From NCBI GenBank assembly GCA_903835005.1, contig CAILLK010000099.1:1-55552 (forward strand): a DNA stretch of 55,552 nt. The letters run 5' to 3'. Positions 28,116 through 37,673 of the stretch are shown here, in pieces. The DNA is from an uncultured Bacteroidota bacterium (GTDB lineage Bacteria > Bacteroidota > Bacteroidia > Chitinophagales > Chitinophagaceae). Position 1 is the stretch's first letter. Every line of letters starts with the position of its first letter. The position numbers and the translations under genes were made by a program. Below the pieces are notes generated by a model. That model did no database searches. It was not told the DNA's origin and saw only the letters and a program-made list of their open reading frames with translations.

Positions 28116-29267
28116 ATGAGATCAAAACATCTACTATTATTCTTTATTGTTATATCCGGAATTGTTGCCTGCAAAAGCACTAACAAAAGGTTTACTGTGA
28201 TCGGGGCTATTAATGGTCTTCCTGAACAGAATATTATTCTGGAACAGTTGAATGCCAATGATCAGATTACTATCATAGATTCTACTCATTCAAAACCGGA
28301 TGGGCAATTTGAATTATCTGGTTTGGCTCCCGAACCGGGACTTTACCGGCTGCATTTCCGTGCTAATAAATTCATTTTGCTGTCTGTAGACAAAGCAAAT
28401 ATCAGAGTTGATGGCGACTGGAAATCATTGGAAAATTATACTATCAGTGGTTCTCCGGAATCACAGGATCTCCAGAAATTTCTCGTGGCCGTAAGAAAGC
28501 ACCTCAACGATTACAACAATATGTGCATAGTGCTGGATACGCTTCAGGCAAGAGGTAATGACAGCTTGTTTATGAAAGCTAAAAATGACTTTCAGGATAT
28601 GCGGCTGAATTTTACACAGTTTGTTGAGCGCTACGCCGATACTACACATTATCAGCCTAATGCCATTTTTGCTGCCCGTATGCTCAACGGATCAACAGAG
28701 GTCAATTATCTCGAAGCATTTTACCAGAGCATGTCACGTCGATTCCCGGGAACCAGAATGACAAAAGACTATGCTGAATATCACGTTAAATCTGCATTGA
28801 GAATGAAGCAGCAGTCGGCAGGGAAAAATCTTGCAGTCGAAGGTTCCGTTGCTCCTGATCTGGTATTACCCGATTTTAACGGCAAGATTATTCCGCTTTC
28901 GTCATTTCGCGGAAAATATGTTTTGCTCGATTTCTGGGCTTCATGGTGCGGTCCATGCCGGGGTGAGAATCCTGTTGTAGTTGCGGCTTACGAAAGGTTC
29001 AAAACCCGTAATTTTACTATTTACAGCGTCTCTCTGGATCATGATAAAGATGCCTGGGCTTCGGCTGCAAAATCAGATGGATTGGTCTGGACACAGGTAA
29101 GCGACCTCAAAGGATGGTCGTCTGTCGCTGCTACCACCTATTCTGTGCAATCTATTCCTGCCAACTTTCTGATTGATCCCAACGGCAAAATTATTGGCCA
29201 TAATCTCAGGGGCAATGAGCTCGAGGAAAGACTCCAGGAAGTCCTTCCCCCGGACCGGAAAGAATAA
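28116..29267 (+). CDS. TlpA-like thioredoxin-fold lipoprotein with DUF4369-like N-terminus
   Basis: A 383-residue exported protein. A lipoprotein signal peptide ends at VACKS (C19). An N-terminal DUF4369-like beta domain (TVIGAINGLPEQNIILEQL) and a helical middle precede a C-terminal AhpC/TSA-thioredoxin domain with YVLLDFWASWCGPCRGENP (C278 and C281). Such proteins are periplasmic disulfide reductases for cytochrome maturation or general thiol control. Single-gene unit between convergent lipoprotein and the DUF58 gene. Confidence 0.87.
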   Translation: MRSKHLLLFFIVISGIVACKSTNKRFTVIGAINGLPEQNIILEQLNANDQITIIDSTHSKPDGQFELSGLAPEPGLYRLHFRANKFILLSVDKANIRVDGDWKSLENYTISGSPESQDLQKFLVAVRKHLNDYNNMCIVLDTLQARGNDSLFMKAKNDFQDMRLNFTQFVERYADTTHYQPNAIFAARMLNGSTEVNYLEAFYQSMSRRFPGTRMTKDYAEYHVKSALRMKQQSAGKNLAVEGSVAPDLVLPDFNGKIIPLSSFRGKYVLLDFWASWCGPCRGENPVVVAAYERFKTRNFTIYSVSLDHDKDAWASAAKSDGLVWTQVSDLKGWSSVAATTYSVQSIPANFLIDPNGKIIGHNLRGNELEERLQEVLPPDRKE

Positions 29268-29367
29268 CCTGCTTTTGCTGATGTAAAAAGGCCCTATTTC
29301 TGAAAGTGTTTGCAAATGATGCTTTACATTTGAACTTAAAATTTTCCAAACCGGATTCCTTTTTATT

Positions 29368-30270
29368 ATGATCCTTCAGCAACCCCTTACCGATAATTTA
29401 GAACTGATAGCCCGGCAGGTGGTTGAAGGCTTTATAATAGGCCTTCATAAAAGCCCGTTTCACGGTTTCTCGGTCGAATTTGCGGAACACCGGCTATACA
29501 ATCCTGGTGACCCATTGCGCCATATAGACTGGCGGGTATACGGACGTACAGATAAGCTGTTTATTAAGCGGTTTGAGGAAGAAACCAACCTTCGTTGCTG
29601 TGTAGTATTGGACACTTCATCTTCTATGTATTTCCCGTTAGATGATAAAAAACTGAGCAAGTTGCAGTTTTCATGTGTGGCGGCTGCAAGCCTGTTGCAA
29701 TTGCTGAAACGCCAGCTGGATGCTGCTGCATTGGTAAAGTTTGATAGCCAGGTTAATTATTTTTCTGATTGCCGGTCGGCACACAGCCATTACCGGATGC
29801 TGATGAATGAATTGCAACGCACACTCGAAACCACCTCTGAAAATAAAGTAACCAATGCAGCAAAAGCTTTGCACCTGGTAGCCGAGCAAATGCACAAAAG
29901 GTCGCTGGTAGTTGTTTTCAGCGATATGATGGATGACTCAGATAATATCGAAGATATGTTTTCTGCCCTACAGCATTTACGGTATAATAAACATGAGGTT
30001 ATTTTATTTCATGTTGTAGATGGTACTCAGGAACTTGAATTCGAATTTGAGAACCGGCCTTATGAGTTTGTAGATATGGAAACCGGGGACAGGATAAAAC
30101 TGCAGCCCCAGCAGATTAAGGAACAGTACATCAGCAGGATGCGCGATTTTCAGATTATGATAGAGAACCGCTGTCATCAATACCAGATCGACAGGGTAGC
30201 AGTAGACCTTTCAAAACCGGTTGATGAAGTGCTGCATGCTTTTTTGATCAAACGAAATAAATTGATGTAA
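29368..30270 (+). CDS. DUF58 domain protein (vWA-like)
   Basis: A 300-residue cytoplasmic protein with the DUF58 hallmark FAEHRLYNPGDPLRHIDWRVYGRTD and a vWA-like MIDAS stretch (VVLDTSSSMYF), plus a later SDMMDD loop. In Bacteroidota these genes usually sit next to MoxR AAA ATPases and BatA-type vWA proteins; no moxR is next to this one. Proposed role: chaperone-like partner in envelope or aerotolerance systems; unproven. Confidence 0.85.
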   Translation: MILQQPLTDNLELIARQVVEGFIIGLHKSPFHGFSVEFAEHRLYNPGDPLRHIDWRVYGRTDKLFIKRFEEETNLRCCVVLDTSSSMYFPLDDKKLSKLQFSCVAAASLLQLLKRQLDAAALVKFDSQVNYFSDCRSAHSHYRMLMNELQRTLETTSENKVTNAAKALHLVAEQMHKRSLVVVFSDMMDDSDNIEDMFSALQHLRYNKHEVILFHVVDGTQELEFEFENRPYEFVDMETGDRIKLQPQQIKEQYISRMRDFQIMIENRCHQYQIDRVAVDLSKPVDEVLHAFLIKRNKLM

Positions 30271-30286
30271 TCAAGAGATTTTTCCC

Positions 30287-30294
30287 TACCTTTG
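30287..30294 (+). promoter_or_regulatory. -7 promoter box for the yceD-rpmF-plsX operon
   Basis: TACCTTTG fits the Bacteroidota TAnnTTTG element and is followed by GCAGCCCG. It is about 170 bases upstream of the DUF177 gene and would drive the yceD-rpmF-plsX unit with a long leader. Confidence 0.5.
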
Positions 30295-30416
30295 CAGCCC
30301 GTTTGAAGTAAAAGTGAGCAGTTTTCGGTTAGCAACGGGCAGTTGTAAACCGGTAATTGGCAGTAGTCATTTAATAATACGTCTTTTATGAACAATAAAA
30401 TATGTATATACTTAAC

Positions 30417-30458
30417 AAGCTGCAAACTGTAAATTGTAAACTCCAAACTGTAAATCTG
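30417..30458 (+). repeat. AAACTGTAAA short tandem tract
   Basis: Three imperfect copies of a 10-12-base unit around AAACTGTAAA lie just ahead of the DUF177 start codon. Low-complexity tracts of this kind occur often between Bacteroidota genes; no function can be assigned. Confidence 0.55.
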
Positions 30459-30460
30459 AA

Positions 30461-31048
30461 ATGAAGCATAACCGGGAATATGAAATTGCCTGGCAAGGGT
30501 TAAAACCCGGTCCACATACTTATGTTTACGATATTGATGATCGTTTCATGGAGGAAAGGAATGCTGATGAAAGTTTTAGTGAGTGGGATGTAAAGATTAC
30601 CCTGGTCTTTGATAAGCATGAGAGTTTTTTCATGCTTAAATTTGATGTAGATGGTCAGGTTATAGTACCTTGCGACCGGTGTGGAGATGATTTCAAACTC
30701 AGGCTGTGGGACGAATTTAACCTCGTAGTTAAGTTGCTGGGTGAAGATGCGGAGCAGATTGATGAGGAAGATGATGTGGTTTTTATTCCCCGGAGTGAAA
30801 CTGTGCTGGACATCAGTAACTGGCTGTATGAATTTGTAATGCTCAGTGTACCTTTGCAGCATATTCATCCGGATAAAGAAGATGGTTCGTCCGGTTGCAA
30901 TCAGCAGGCATTGGATTTGCTCGATAAGTTATCCGAATCCACTGCAACAGTTCATAATCCTCTGTGGAAAGGATTGGAATCGTTTAAAGAGAAAAAAGAA
31001 CTAAAAGTACCTGCAGGCAAGCAGCGGCCAAAGCCGAAAAAACCATAG
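30461..31048 (+). CDS. DUF177/YceD family protein
   Basis: A 195-residue protein with the YceD core: VPCDRCGDDF (C71, C74) followed by an acidic block (GEDAEQIDEEDDVVFI) and DISNWLYEFVMLSVP. The later GC in SSGCNQQ may complete the cysteine set. YceD genes nearly always precede rpmF, as here (93 bases), and are linked to 23S rRNA or ribosome assembly. Part of the yceD-rpmF-plsX operon. Confidence 0.85.
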   Translation: MKHNREYEIAWQGLKPGPHTYVYDIDDRFMEERNADESFSEWDVKITLVFDKHESFFMLKFDVDGQVIVPCDRCGDDFKLRLWDEFNLVVKLLGEDAEQIDEEDDVVFIPRSETVLDISNWLYEFVMLSVPLQHIHPDKEDGSSGCNQQALDLLDKLSESTATVHNPLWKGLESFKEKKELKVPAGKQRPKPKKP

Positions 31049-31141
31049 GCATTAATTGTTTATTATAATTCAGGAATTGAAGGGTAAGAATCGGATATCA
31101 TTGAAATTTAGTCATAAATTAGCAAACATAAATAAAGTAAA

Positions 31142-31351
31142 ATGCCAAATCCTAAAAGACGACACTCACAACAGAGAGGCGCAAAGCGTCGTACTCATTA
31201 CAAGGCTGAAGCTGAAACGTGGAGCATCGACAAAACAACAGGCGAAAGCCATCTGCGTCACCGCGCGCATTGGGTAGAAGGGAAACTTTTCTACAAAGGC
31301 AAAGTTGTAATTGATAAAGCGCCGGCAACAGAAGGTGAAACTAATTCATAA
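31142..31351 (+). CDS. rpmF: 50S ribosomal protein L32, zinc-free form
   Basis: A 69-residue L32 with the invariant start MPNPKRRHSQQRGAKRRTHY. The usual zinc-binding CxxC pairs are absent: the region reads IDKTTGESHLRHRAHW with no cysteine at all. The C-minus form is known in Bacteroidota and needs no zinc. The gene is 16 bases upstream of plsX. Confidence 0.95.
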   Translation: MPNPKRRHSQQRGAKRRTHYKAEAETWSIDKTTGESHLRHRAHWVEGKLFYKGKVVIDKAPATEGETNS

Positions 31352-31367
31352 CTAATTTTATCAGTTA

Positions 31368-32321
31368 ATGAAGATAGGGCTTGACATTATGGGCGGCGAT
31401 TATGCCCCCAAGGAGACCCTGATGGGTGTGCTGCAATATTTTGAACAGGTACCTGAATCATCTGTTCATCTTTTGCTTATAGGTAATGCCGAGGCTTCGG
31501 CACCATTCATGCCTGCACTGGATGCTTATAAACACCGCTTTACTTTTATTGAGGCCGGCGAAACTATTGGTATGCATGAGCATCCTACAAAGGCGCTCAA
31601 GGAAAAGCCCAATTCAAGTATTGCCATAGGGTTCGGATTGCTGCAGAAAGGTAAGTCCGATGCATTTATCAGCGCAGGCAACACTGGCGCTATGATGGTA
31701 GGTGCACTCTACTCTGTAAAAGCTATAGATGGTATCCTGCGCCCCACAATCGCAACCCCTATGCCAAGGCAGGATGGTAAATTCAATTTCCTGCTCGATT
31801 CCGGTATTAATGCTGATTGCAAGCCGGAGCATCTGGTACAGTTTGCCCAGTTGGGATCATTGTATTCTTACCATGTTCTGGGCGTGGAAAGCCCAAGGGT
31901 TGCATTGCTCAATATCGGTGAGGAAGAAGGCAAGGGAAACCTGCTTTGCCAGGCTACTTACCCATTGCTAAAAGAGCAGGCCGATATAAATTTCATTGGT
32001 AATGTTGAAGGCCGTGATTTGTTCCTGAATAAAGCTGAAGTTATTGTATGCGAAGGCTTTGTTGGTAATGTTGCGCTGAAATTAGCTGAATCAGTTTATG
32101 ATATTTTTAAAGTCCAGAAAGGGTTTAATGACCCTTTCCTGGATAATTTCAATTTTGAAATTTACGGTGGTACGCCCATTTTAGGTATCAACAGCCCGGT
32201 AATTATCAGCCATGGTATTGCTCACGCACTTGCCTTCCGCAATATGATTGATCTTGCCTGCCGTATTATCGAAACCGACCTTACCGGCAAGTTTAAGGAG
32301 TATTTCAAGAAAGGTGAATAG
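31368..32321 (+). CDS. plsX: Phosphate acyltransferase PlsX
   Basis: A 317-residue enzyme making acyl-phosphate from acyl-ACP for phospholipid synthesis. Family motifs: IGLDIMGGDYAPKE at the start, KEKPNSSIAIG, SAGNTGAMMVGA, LDSGINADCKPEHL and EGFVGNVALKLAESV. Normal length. fabH does not follow immediately in this window, unlike many genomes. Convergent with the FkbM methyltransferase. Confidence 0.95.
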   Translation: MKIGLDIMGGDYAPKETLMGVLQYFEQVPESSVHLLLIGNAEASAPFMPALDAYKHRFTFIEAGETIGMHEHPTKALKEKPNSSIAIGFGLLQKGKSDAFISAGNTGAMMVGALYSVKAIDGILRPTIATPMPRQDGKFNFLLDSGINADCKPEHLVQFAQLGSLYSYHVLGVESPRVALLNIGEEEGKGNLLCQATYPLLKEQADINFIGNVEGRDLFLNKAEVIVCEGFVGNVALKLAESVYDIFKVQKGFNDPFLDNFNFEIYGGTPILGINSPVIISHGIAHALAFRNMIDLACRIIETDLTGKFKEYFKKGE

Positions 32322-32412
32322 CAAAACAGCCTATTATTTCTCCCCGCTCTTTGAATTTCCTGCAGCATTCATTGGAGTGCATTATTACATTTTGCTATTC
32401 GGTGCATTCATC

Positions 32413-33192
32413 TTAGATCTTATAAATTTCTGCAGGCAACACTTCTTTCGAAAGTATCACACAACTATACTTTAATATCTGGTCACCAGCCAGTTCCATA
32501 CCGGTTGACGAAAATACACGGTACCCGATTTCTTCTATTACTTTTCCAAACATAGCGCCGGTAATCTTATGCCCGGTAAGGTAGCCCTGATGAATCTCCA
32601 GCAATACTTTTATGTTATTGTTCTTTAGCGTCGCTTTCATGCCCTCAAGCGCCCAGAATTCGGCCCCTTCTATATCAATCTTCATTACCTCTGGCAATAC
32701 ATTGTTTTTGGCACACCATGCGTCAATAGTAATACAGTCAACCGAAACTGTATTCGTTTCATTGGCATCTGCTATATGGTTGGTACATGAGTTGCCATCG
32801 TTGGTGAAATGCAGTTTATCACTGTTATTGCTGATAGCCAGGTTAACCGGTATGATCTTTGCATTACCTTTCTGCACCCGTGCAGTATCGGCAAGATATT
32901 TATAACTGAGCGGTGCCGGTTCAAAAGAATAAATTACCGATCCGGGCTTCATTTTTTTTGCCAGTATGGTTGCTATAACACCTATGTTGCCGCCTATATC
33001 AAAAAGGGTAGCTGCATTTTCAGATAAATTCAGCAATAGTTTCAGCGGCACTTCATCAATTGTCGGTGTTATACCCCTTGCCACATATGCCGAAACCGTA
33101 TAGTCCTCATTATTGATCTTAATATTTTTACCCGACCGGCCATGTAAAAGGTAGTAAGATGTCCGGAAAGCTTTGCGCAAAAAATCAGGCAT
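32413..33192 (-). CDS. FkbM family methyltransferase
   Basis: A 259-residue SAM-dependent methyltransferase. LFDIGGNIGVIATILAKK is motif I, VIYSFEPAPLSYKYL strand 2, and MKIDIEGAEFWALEGM the FkbM hallmark. Acts on an O-methyl acceptor, often a sugar; substrate unknown. A lone leftward gene between plsX and the FAD oxidoreductase. Confidence 0.88.
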   Translation of the reverse strand: MPDFLRKAFRTSYYLLHGRSGKNIKINNEDYTVSAYVARGITPTIDEVPLKLLLNLSENAATLFDIGGNIGVIATILAKKMKPGSVIYSFEPAPLSYKYLADTARVQKGNAKIIPVNLAISNNSDKLHFTNDGNSCTNHIADANETNTVSVDCITIDAWCAKNNVLPEVMKIDIEGAEFWALEGMKATLKNNNIKVLLEIHQGYLTGHKITGAMFGKVIEEIGYRVFSSTGMELAGDQILKYSCVILSKEVLPAEIYKI

Positions 33193-33357
33193 AAGGAAAT
33201 ATGTTTTAATCAGGCGCCAAAAGTAGTAAATAAAAGGAAACTGTCTCTTGCTCCTTTTCCAGCACTGAATTCAGCAGGCAAAATCTTTTATGAAAAAGGA
33301 TGGCTGGCAACCTTGATAATCATTCCGTTTTTCAATATTCCCACCTTACTTTGCACC

Positions 33358-34416
33358 ATGAAAGTCGATTACCTTATTGCTGGTTGTGGCCTCAGCGGCG
33401 CATTGCTGAGCCGGGAGCTGATTAAGGCCGGGTGCAGTGTACTCGTATTTGATGCCAGAGCCGGCAATGCTGCCAGCAGGGTAGCGGGAGGCATTATTAA
33501 CCCGGTTACAGGCAAAAGACTGGTAAGGACCTGGATGATAGAAGAACTCCTCCCATTTGCAATCAATTGCTACAAAGAGCTGGAAGATGAGCTGAAAATT
33601 AACCTCATCAAAGATTGCAGCATTCTTGACTTTTATGCCACTCAGGATCAAAGAAACTTATTTATAGAGAAGGCCTTTTTAGAAAAAGATTTTTTGAAAT
33701 CAGATACCGATGCTGAGTCGTGGGAGCCTTATTTCAGGTTTTATTACGGTGCAGGAGAGATTTTGCCTTGTCCGCTGATAGATATCCGTGCATTGTTAAA
33801 TGAATGGCAGCAACAGCTCACCGAATTGAATTGTTTTGTTGAAGAACAGATAGATCCGGCTCTATGTAAAGTGAATGCAGATAAAGTTTTGTATAAAAAT
33901 ATAGAGGCCGCAAAAATCATATGGTGCGAAGGCGCAGAGGCTGAAATTAATCCGTGGTTCAGTATGCTGCCATGGTCTAAAGACAAAGGCGAGGCCATTA
34001 TTGCCTCCATACCGGGCCTGCCCCGCAACTATATATACAAACAGTACCTCGCGATAGTGCCATGGCAGTGTGATGATCTTTTCTGGATCGGTGCAACTCA
34101 TGACTGGAAATATACCGACCTCAACCCTTCACGTGCATTCATGGAAAATGTAAAAATGCAATTGGACCTGTGGCTGAAATTACCCTATACCATCATTGAT
34201 CACATCGTGGGCCGCCGCCCTGCCAATCTGGAACGGAAACCATTTGTTGGCCTTCATCCTCTTTATCCTTCAGTGGGAATACTTAACGGAATGGGTGGAA
34301 AAGGGGTATCTATGGCTCCCTTTTTTGCCAGCGAATTTACAAAGCACCTCACTCAGGGCAAGCCATTGAGGCCTGACGTGGACGTGAAGCGTTTCAGCAG
34401 AATATTGAGCCGGTAA
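33358..34416 (+). CDS. FAD-dependent oxidoreductase (DAO family)
   Basis: A 352-residue flavoprotein. MKVDYLIAGCGLSGALLSREL is a GxGxxG-type FAD site, ASRVAGGIINPVTG follows, and the C-terminal GGKGVSMAPFFASEF is the second FAD contact. Looks like glycine/D-amino acid oxidase or MnmC-type enzymes, but the substrate is not clear. The ATG at 33358 is preferred over the one at 33313, which would place 15 extra residues before the FAD strand. Confidence 0.82.
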   Translation: MKVDYLIAGCGLSGALLSRELIKAGCSVLVFDARAGNAASRVAGGIINPVTGKRLVRTWMIEELLPFAINCYKELEDELKINLIKDCSILDFYATQDQRNLFIEKAFLEKDFLKSDTDAESWEPYFRFYYGAGEILPCPLIDIRALLNEWQQQLTELNCFVEEQIDPALCKVNADKVLYKNIEAAKIIWCEGAEAEINPWFSMLPWSKDKGEAIIASIPGLPRNYIYKQYLAIVPWQCDDLFWIGATHDWKYTDLNPSRAFMENVKMQLDLWLKLPYTIIDHIVGRRPANLERKPFVGLHPLYPSVGILNGMGGKGVSMAPFFASEFTKHLTQGKPLRPDVDVKRFSRILSR

Positions 34417-34567
34417 TAGCTGCGATAAAATGGTATTTCTGAATTACGGCATACTCATGTGGCAACTTAATAAACTGAATCGTATTCCAGGTTTTGGGTA
34501 GTAATATTGTTTTGTTATCTATGATTCCAAACGTTTTTTTCTTTCCGGTATTTGTTAGTTTTGCTCC

Positions 34568-35140
34568 ATGCACATCGGATTGTATTTCGGAAGTTTCAAC
34601 CCTATTCATACTGGTCACCTCATTATCGCCAATCATGTGGTTGGCCACACTGAGGTTGATAAAGTCTGGTTTGTTGTTTCGCCTCATAACCCGCTCAAAG
34701 ATGCTCACTCGCTGCTTAATGAGTACGACAGGCTGTACCTTGTAAACCTTGCTATTCAGGACAACCCCAAATTCAGGGGCAGTAATGTTGAATTTCATCT
34801 GCCCAAGCCTTCATATACCATTGATACACTGGCATATCTTACCGAGAAGTTCCCGTTGGAAAAGTTTTCAGTTATTATTGGTTCCGATAGTTTTCAGAAT
34901 ATTCACCGCTGGAAAAATTACGAACATTTATTGGCCAGCTATTCATTCATAATATACAAAAGGCCGGGTTTTGAAATAAAAGATACCCATGGTGCAGATA
35001 TAACGCTGCTCGAGGCACCGCTGCTGGAGATATCTTCCACATTTATAAGGAGGCAGGTAAAAGAAAAAAAGTCTATCAAATACCTGGTACCGGAAACAGT
35101 AGAACAATATATCGGAACAAATAATTACTATGCTAAGTGA
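34568..35140 (+). CDS. nadD: Nicotinate-nucleotide adenylyltransferase
   Basis: A 190-residue enzyme of NAD synthesis transferring AMP to nicotinate mononucleotide. HIGLYFGSFNPIHTGHLIIA holds the (H/T)xGH nucleotidyltransferase motif; KVWFVVSPHNPLK and LEISSTFIRRQV (ISSTxIR) complete the family pattern. Length is typical. Confidence 0.93.
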   Translation: MHIGLYFGSFNPIHTGHLIIANHVVGHTEVDKVWFVVSPHNPLKDAHSLLNEYDRLYLVNLAIQDNPKFRGSNVEFHLPKPSYTIDTLAYLTEKFPLEKFSVIIGSDSFQNIHRWKNYEHLLASYSFIIYKRPGFEIKDTHGADITLLEAPLLEISSTFIRRQVKEKKSIKYLVPETVEQYIGTNNYYAK

Positions 35141-35242
35141 TCCGGTTTTCCTTCTTTATTTTTACTGAGAAATTCTCCGTACAGAAAAATGATTTTGCAC
35201 ATTTATTGATTTCAGACTATCTTTTCTGAAAATTTGCTACAC

Positions 35243-36067
35243 ATGAACCGTATTTACTTTTTAATGACCATTTTGCTTTTAGCTATAGCATTCAGTTCCT
35301 GCCAGCAACAGATTTCCGAGAGTAAAAAACATTTTATAGCAGGCAACGATTTTCTGTTTAAGGACGATCTTGAAAATGCAAAAAAAGAATATGAAATAGC
35401 TATTAAGGTAGATACCTCTGATTGGCAGGCCTGCTATGAACTGGCTGGTGTTTATGAACTCGAAGGCGATTACAGGAATGCCGCATATTATTTCAACCGC
35501 ACTACTCAGCTCAATCCCCGTTATGCCTTAGGTTATTTTAATAAAGCTAACCTGGAAGAAATAATGGGAGATGAAAAAGGCAGCATGTCTGACCTTAAAG
35601 AAGCAATAGCCCGCAAAAAGGATTTTTTTTCGGCCTATATTTCAAAAGGAAGAAAAGAATATTCAACTGGTAAATATAAAGAAGCCATGGAAGATATGGA
35701 TCAGGCGATTGCCCTCCGGCCGGATTTTATAATGGCTTTAAGTATGCGCGGTTCCTGCAGGTTTAAATTGGGCAATATTGCTGGTGCTCTAAACGATTTC
35801 AGTGAAGAAATTCAATTGAACCCAACTGGTATTACCGGGTACTACAACAGAGCTATGGTATACAGTGAGCAGAAAAATTACCGGAATGCTATTAATGATC
35901 TCAATGCTGCTATTAATGCTAATCCGTTATGGTCGCAGGGCTATCTATACAGAGGAGTATGCTATATTAAAAACAATGTAAAAGACAGTGGTTGCGGTGA
36001 TTTCAGGATGGCCTATAAATTACATAACCCGGAGGCGGAGAGTTATTCGAAGCAATATTGCAAATAG
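35243..36067 (+). CDS. TPR-repeat lipoprotein
   Basis: A 274-residue lipoprotein (lipobox near AFSSC) with about six tetratricopeptide repeats, for example AYYFNRTTQLNPRYALGYFNKA and AMEDMDQAIALRPDFIMALS. TPR proteins mediate protein-protein contacts; no enzymatic part is seen. The ATG at 35243 (MNRIYFLM) fits a signal peptide better than the TTG at 35234. Confidence 0.8.
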   Translation: MNRIYFLMTILLLAIAFSSCQQQISESKKHFIAGNDFLFKDDLENAKKEYEIAIKVDTSDWQACYELAGVYELEGDYRNAAYYFNRTTQLNPRYALGYFNKANLEEIMGDEKGSMSDLKEAIARKKDFFSAYISKGRKEYSTGKYKEAMEDMDQAIALRPDFIMALSMRGSCRFKLGNIAGALNDFSEEIQLNPTGITGYYNRAMVYSEQKNYRNAINDLNAAINANPLWSQGYLYRGVCYIKNNVKDSGCGDFRMAYKLHNPEAESYSKQYCK

Positions 36068-36172
36068 GTAATTTATTTGGCTTAAATTTAGTAATCATTT
36101 AAATGGATAGCCAGCAGGTAAAAACACCTTCCGGAATAACTATTAATAGCAAAAAGTTAATTTATATGGTGC

Positions 36173-36745
36173 TTACAATTGCTCAAACAACCTGGCCAAA
36201 TCCAAAGAAAAGCCTGGTATAACAGGAGTCGTAACTTTACCTTCAGCATTTAAATACCCTGATGCCAGTAATCTTCCATTTGTAGGTAGGAAAGTTTGCA
36301 AGTCTTTTTCTCTCGGCTCAACAACCATGTATTCCTTTACAAAGGCTACTTCATATACCTCATAATTGTACTTCAGTTCTTTTTTTATTGGTAAAGGGCG
36401 AAAGTATTTCTATTACAATATCCTGCGCCCCTAGGCATCCCCTTTCTTCAACTCGCAAATAACGCAAATATCAGGCTGTACAAGGTTAATAATTTCCTTT
36501 TCATCTATGGATTTGCGGGTCAATCTTACATCAAATGGCGCTGAGAAAGCCTAACATTGTTTGCCATCAAGGTAATTCTATAATATACTGCTTAGCCGAG
36601 GCGATATCCTTTGATGGGTGGAACCAGGGGCCAGGCTCAGGTTGAATAACTAGCACTTGATCAAATCTACACGTTCATCAAACGTCCATTTGAGATAATC
36701 AGCGTAGGTGTATGATTTGGTTAAGTCGAAATCAGCGAATTCCAT
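36173..36745 (-). pseudogene. Decayed Uma2 family (DUF820) endonuclease-like gene
   Basis: On the minus strand from the ATG at 36745 the reading MEFADFDLTKSYTYADYLKW, TFDERVDLIK leads into a stop, and further family segments (APGSTHQRIS, NYLDGKQC, FSAPFDVRLTRKSIDEKE, VQPDICVIC, YEVYEVAFVKEYMVVEPREK, PVIPGFSLDLARLFEQL) appear in shifting frames with several stops. This order matches a full-length Uma2/DUF820 protein, a restriction-endonuclease-like fold common in cyanobacteria and Bacteroidota. Multiple frameshifts and stops show that it is inactive. Confidence 0.8.
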
Positions 36746-36886
36746 AATAGCCGGATTTTACAAATTTAGGAATGAAAACTGAAAATCAAGGTGAAAACAA
36801 ATTTAAAAATGGCTGGTACAAACTACCAGCGGCAACAACTATTTTGAGAAAGAAATTAAATAAGCTTTATACAATTTTTACAATAA

Positions 36887-37666
36887 TTAACAACTTGCCA
36901 AAGCAATACTAATATTGTCTTGTCCCCCATGTTTATTAGCCAGAGATATTAATTTATCGCAACAACTATTAAAGTTTTCATTTACGGTACTTATAATTTC
37001 TTTTTCATCAACCATACTATATAAACCGTCAGAGCAAAGCATCAGAATTTCACCATTAAAATCAGTTTCATATATATCAGGCAAAACTTCATTTGAAAGC
37101 CCTAAGGCTTTTGTAATAATATTTCTTCTTGGATGATTTCTCGCTTGATCCTTTGTTATTATTTTAGCATCTACCATATCCTGCACTGCAGAATGATCTT
37201 TTGTAATTTGAAAAATAGATTTTTTTGGGTTAACTAAATATGCCCTTGAATCTCCAACATTTGCAATATAAACATGATTATTAAAAATAATTGCACCTAC
37301 TAAAGTTGTGCCTAAATGTTTTGAATTAATATTAGACAAATTCCAAACAATTTTATTTGCAGCACTCACAGATTTTTTAAGAATATCTGAAAAATTCAAT
37401 TTTTCATCACTTTTATTAATGTGAATTACATGTTGCATAACTTCTTCAATAAAAGTTTTAGATGCCAAATCTGATGCCATTTCACCCATTTCATGGCCAC
37501 CCATACCATCGGCTACAACAAGAATCCCACAATGTATTGTGTTATTTGAACTTTGAGAATTTATGATTAATGACGCTACACTATCTTCATTTATTTCTCT
37601 TTCTTTGCCAATATCAGTATCGGCAAAAAGCTTAATGGATAGAATCTTCTTTCTTGTCGAGATCAT
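36887..37666 (-). CDS. PP2C-family serine/threonine phosphatase
   Basis: A 259-residue PPM/PP2C phosphatase: ADTDIGKEREINEDSV (metal-binding D28), VADGMGGHEMGE (DGMGG 53-57), NVGDSRAYLV, LMLCSDGLYSMVDEKEI and GGQDNISIAL. Soluble, with no membrane segment. It starts 7 bases after the kinase stop on the same strand, so the pair is an operon that adds and removes phosphate from shared targets. AT-rich compared with dnaK and the nadD region, suggesting acquired DNA. Confidence 0.92.
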   Translation of the reverse strand: MISTRKKILSIKLFADTDIGKEREINEDSVASLIINSQSSNNTIHCGILVVADGMGGHEMGEMASDLASKTFIEEVMQHVIHINKSDEKLNFSDILKKSVSAANKIVWNLSNINSKHLGTTLVGAIIFNNHVYIANVGDSRAYLVNPKKSIFQITKDHSAVQDMVDAKIITKDQARNHPRRNIITKALGLSNEVLPDIYETDFNGEILMLCSDGLYSMVDEKEIISTVNENFNSCCDKLISLANKHGGQDNISIALASC

Positions 37667-37673
37667 AACTATT

